Shown: piece after piece, positions 62,459-64,000 of the stretch
How the letters are laid out: each line of letters opens with the position of its first letter
Numbering within the stretch: the first letter of the stretch is position 1
DNA from: Virgibacillus litoralis
GTDB lineage: Bacteria > Bacillota > Bacilli > Bacillales > Amphibacillaceae
Direction of reading: 5' to 3'
DNA length: 64,000 nucleotides
NCBI RefSeq assembly: GCF_017873675.1
Contig: NZ_JAGGKK010000008.1
Span: forward strand, 1-64,000
The notes under the pieces: generated by a model
Told to the model about the DNA's origin: nothing
Database searches by the model: none
The model's input: only the letters and a program-made list of their open reading frames with translations
Position numbers and translations under genes: made by a program

Positions 62459-62663
62459 ATTTTCACACCTTGCTTTTAATGATTTTACTAATCGATTGTT
62501 ATTTCACTACTGTAACTTTGCCATGTATAATGCTTGTTGTCAATTATTTGGTTGTCGAGGGAAGTGTGTCAGAATGCGACTATTTATTTCATTTCCCGGG
62601 AAATATCGACGTATTATTATAGGAAATGAAATGGTTAGGAGAGATTCCTGCTTAGTGTGGCTG

Positions 62664-63171
62664 TTCTGTTGATGTTTGATGCCCTTCTGTTGATGTTCTG
62701 CTTTTTCTGTTGATATTGGCGTTCTTCTGTTGATGTTGTCGCTGTTCTGTCGATATTCCGGCTTCTTCTGTTGATATTGACACTCTTCTGTCGATGTTCC
62801 TGCTTCTTCTGTTGATGTTGACATTCTTCTGTCGATGCTCCGGCTTCTTCTGTTGATATTGACACTCTTCTGCCGATATTGGCGTTCTTCTGTTGATGTT
62901 CCTGCTTCTTCTGTTGATGTTGACGCTCTTCTGTCGATTTCCCGGCTTCTTCTTCTGATATTGACACTCTTCTGTCGATATCCCGGCTTCTTCTGTTGAT
63001 ATTAACAACTCTTCTGCCGATACACCGACTTCTTCTGTCGATATTAACAACTCTTCTGCCGATACACCGACTTCTTCTGTCGATATTAACAACTCTTCTG
63101 TCGATACACCGACTTCATCTATTGATATACATGCCCTTCTGTCTATAACCCTGCTTCTTCCGTCAATACTC
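62664..63171. repeat. Array B: about 24 repeats of 20-21 bp
   Basis: TTCTGTTGATGTT or variants (TTCTGTCGATATT, TTCTGCCGATACA) recur every 20-21 bp over ~508 bp, more diverged than array A but with the same core. Alternating spacers GACACTC and CCGGCTTC are frequent, giving a higher-order period near 41-42 bp; the stretch 62997-63115 repeats with a 42-bp period. It lies between the atpC terminator and ywzB. No coding signal. Confidence 0.9.
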
Positions 63172-63221
63172 ACCACATTAAGTTGATAATGTTAAAGAAT
63201 ACTTACTACTTTTCTTCAATC

Positions 63222-63259
63222 ACAAAAAAATCTCTTATAACAATCTGTTACAAGAGACT
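63222..63259 (-). terminator. Terminator of the atp operon
   Basis: On the minus strand TCTCTTGTAACA and TGTTATAAGAGA pair around GAT, followed by TTTTTTT. Confidence 0.88.
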
Positions 63260-63271
63260 TTTCTGCATTTA

Positions 63272-63962
<691 letters not shown>

Positions 63963-64000
63963 CTATTCCATATCTTTTGCTTTTTCAACTACGTCTTCGA
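63963..64000 (-). CDS. atpD: ATP synthase F1 beta subunit, last codons only
   Basis: The right edge encodes EDVVEKAKDME followed by TAG, matching the C-terminus of bacterial F1 beta subunits. The rest lies outside the window. Confidence 0.85.
   Translation of the reverse strand, partial: EDVVEKAKDME

Noticed and set aside
62540-63176. Overlapping minus-strand ORFs (STEE/QQKK repeats) over array B
   Set aside because: Several frames are open at once, none has a ribosome-binding site, and codon content follows the DNA repeat rather than a protein pattern.

Overview
This window is a low-G+C Firmicute chromosome segment, most likely from a spore-forming, motile, Oceanobacillus/Virgibacillus-like member of the Bacillaceae. 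The main evidence is a conserved Bacillus backbone on the minus strand: atpD-atpC-ywzB-ywmB-murA, then spoIID-spoIIQ, spoIIID-mbl-flhO-flhP and fabZ. Strong GGAGG ribosome-binding sites, TTG/GTG starts and a comK homologue agree with this. The genus is inference only; no rRNA, tRNA, CRISPR array or intact insertion sequence was seen.

Region 1 (1-22 kb) is a cell-envelope polysaccharide and teichoic-acid region. It opens with the 5' part of a secreted repeat protein. Two tandem tagD-tagB modules for CDP-glycerol synthesis and glycerophosphate transfer follow. Next come a minus-strand capsule-type operon (wzy-like polymerase, GT4 glycosyltransferase, PssD/PssE-like pair), a UDP-glucose dehydrogenase, a GT2-GtrA fusion with a large membrane protein, an amino-acid permease, an acyltransferase and a UTP-glucose-1-phosphate uridylyltransferase. 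A membrane-anchored sulfotransferase sits beside a 1191-residue chimera that joins a TagF-like domain, a split GT4 domain and four GW modules. The region ends with tagO. Together these suggest a wall decorated with poly(glycerol phosphate) and a uronic-acid polymer, perhaps also sulfated.

Region 2 (22-34.5 kb) holds resistance and transport genes: an arsR/permease/small Cys-peptide unit with four matching palindromic operators, a TetR-controlled ABC-2 exporter flanked by direct repeats, a two-part threonine/serine-type exporter, and an RND pump with adaptor and TetR regulator. comK and yjfB follow. Region 3 (34.9-39.4 kb) is a compact gas-vesicle cluster (P/Q-like, A, O, F, G, L, S, K, J, T and a tail gene). 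It has a sigma-B-like promoter and no gvpN or gvpU.

Region 4 (39.4-64 kb) is the conserved backbone with insertions. An AimR-family peptide receptor and a 42-residue pre-propeptide gene lie between spoIIID and spoIIQ. A complete dppABCDE-ykfABCD dipeptide and murein-peptide recycling operon lies between murA and spoIID. About 295 nt of apparently structured sequence separates atpD from atpC.

A recurring feature is a set of five non-coding tandem arrays. They use at least four different core sequences but nearly the same 20-22 bp period, and each lies in an intergenic gap: 26.8, 28.7, 44.9, 54.0 and 62.7 kb. Several shorter dispersed repeats also recur. The observations most worth following are the AimR-like receptor lacking the phage DNA-binding region, the 20-21 bp arrays, the GW-teichoic-acid chimera, the sigma-B-linked gvp cluster without gvpN, and the atpD-atpC structured insert.
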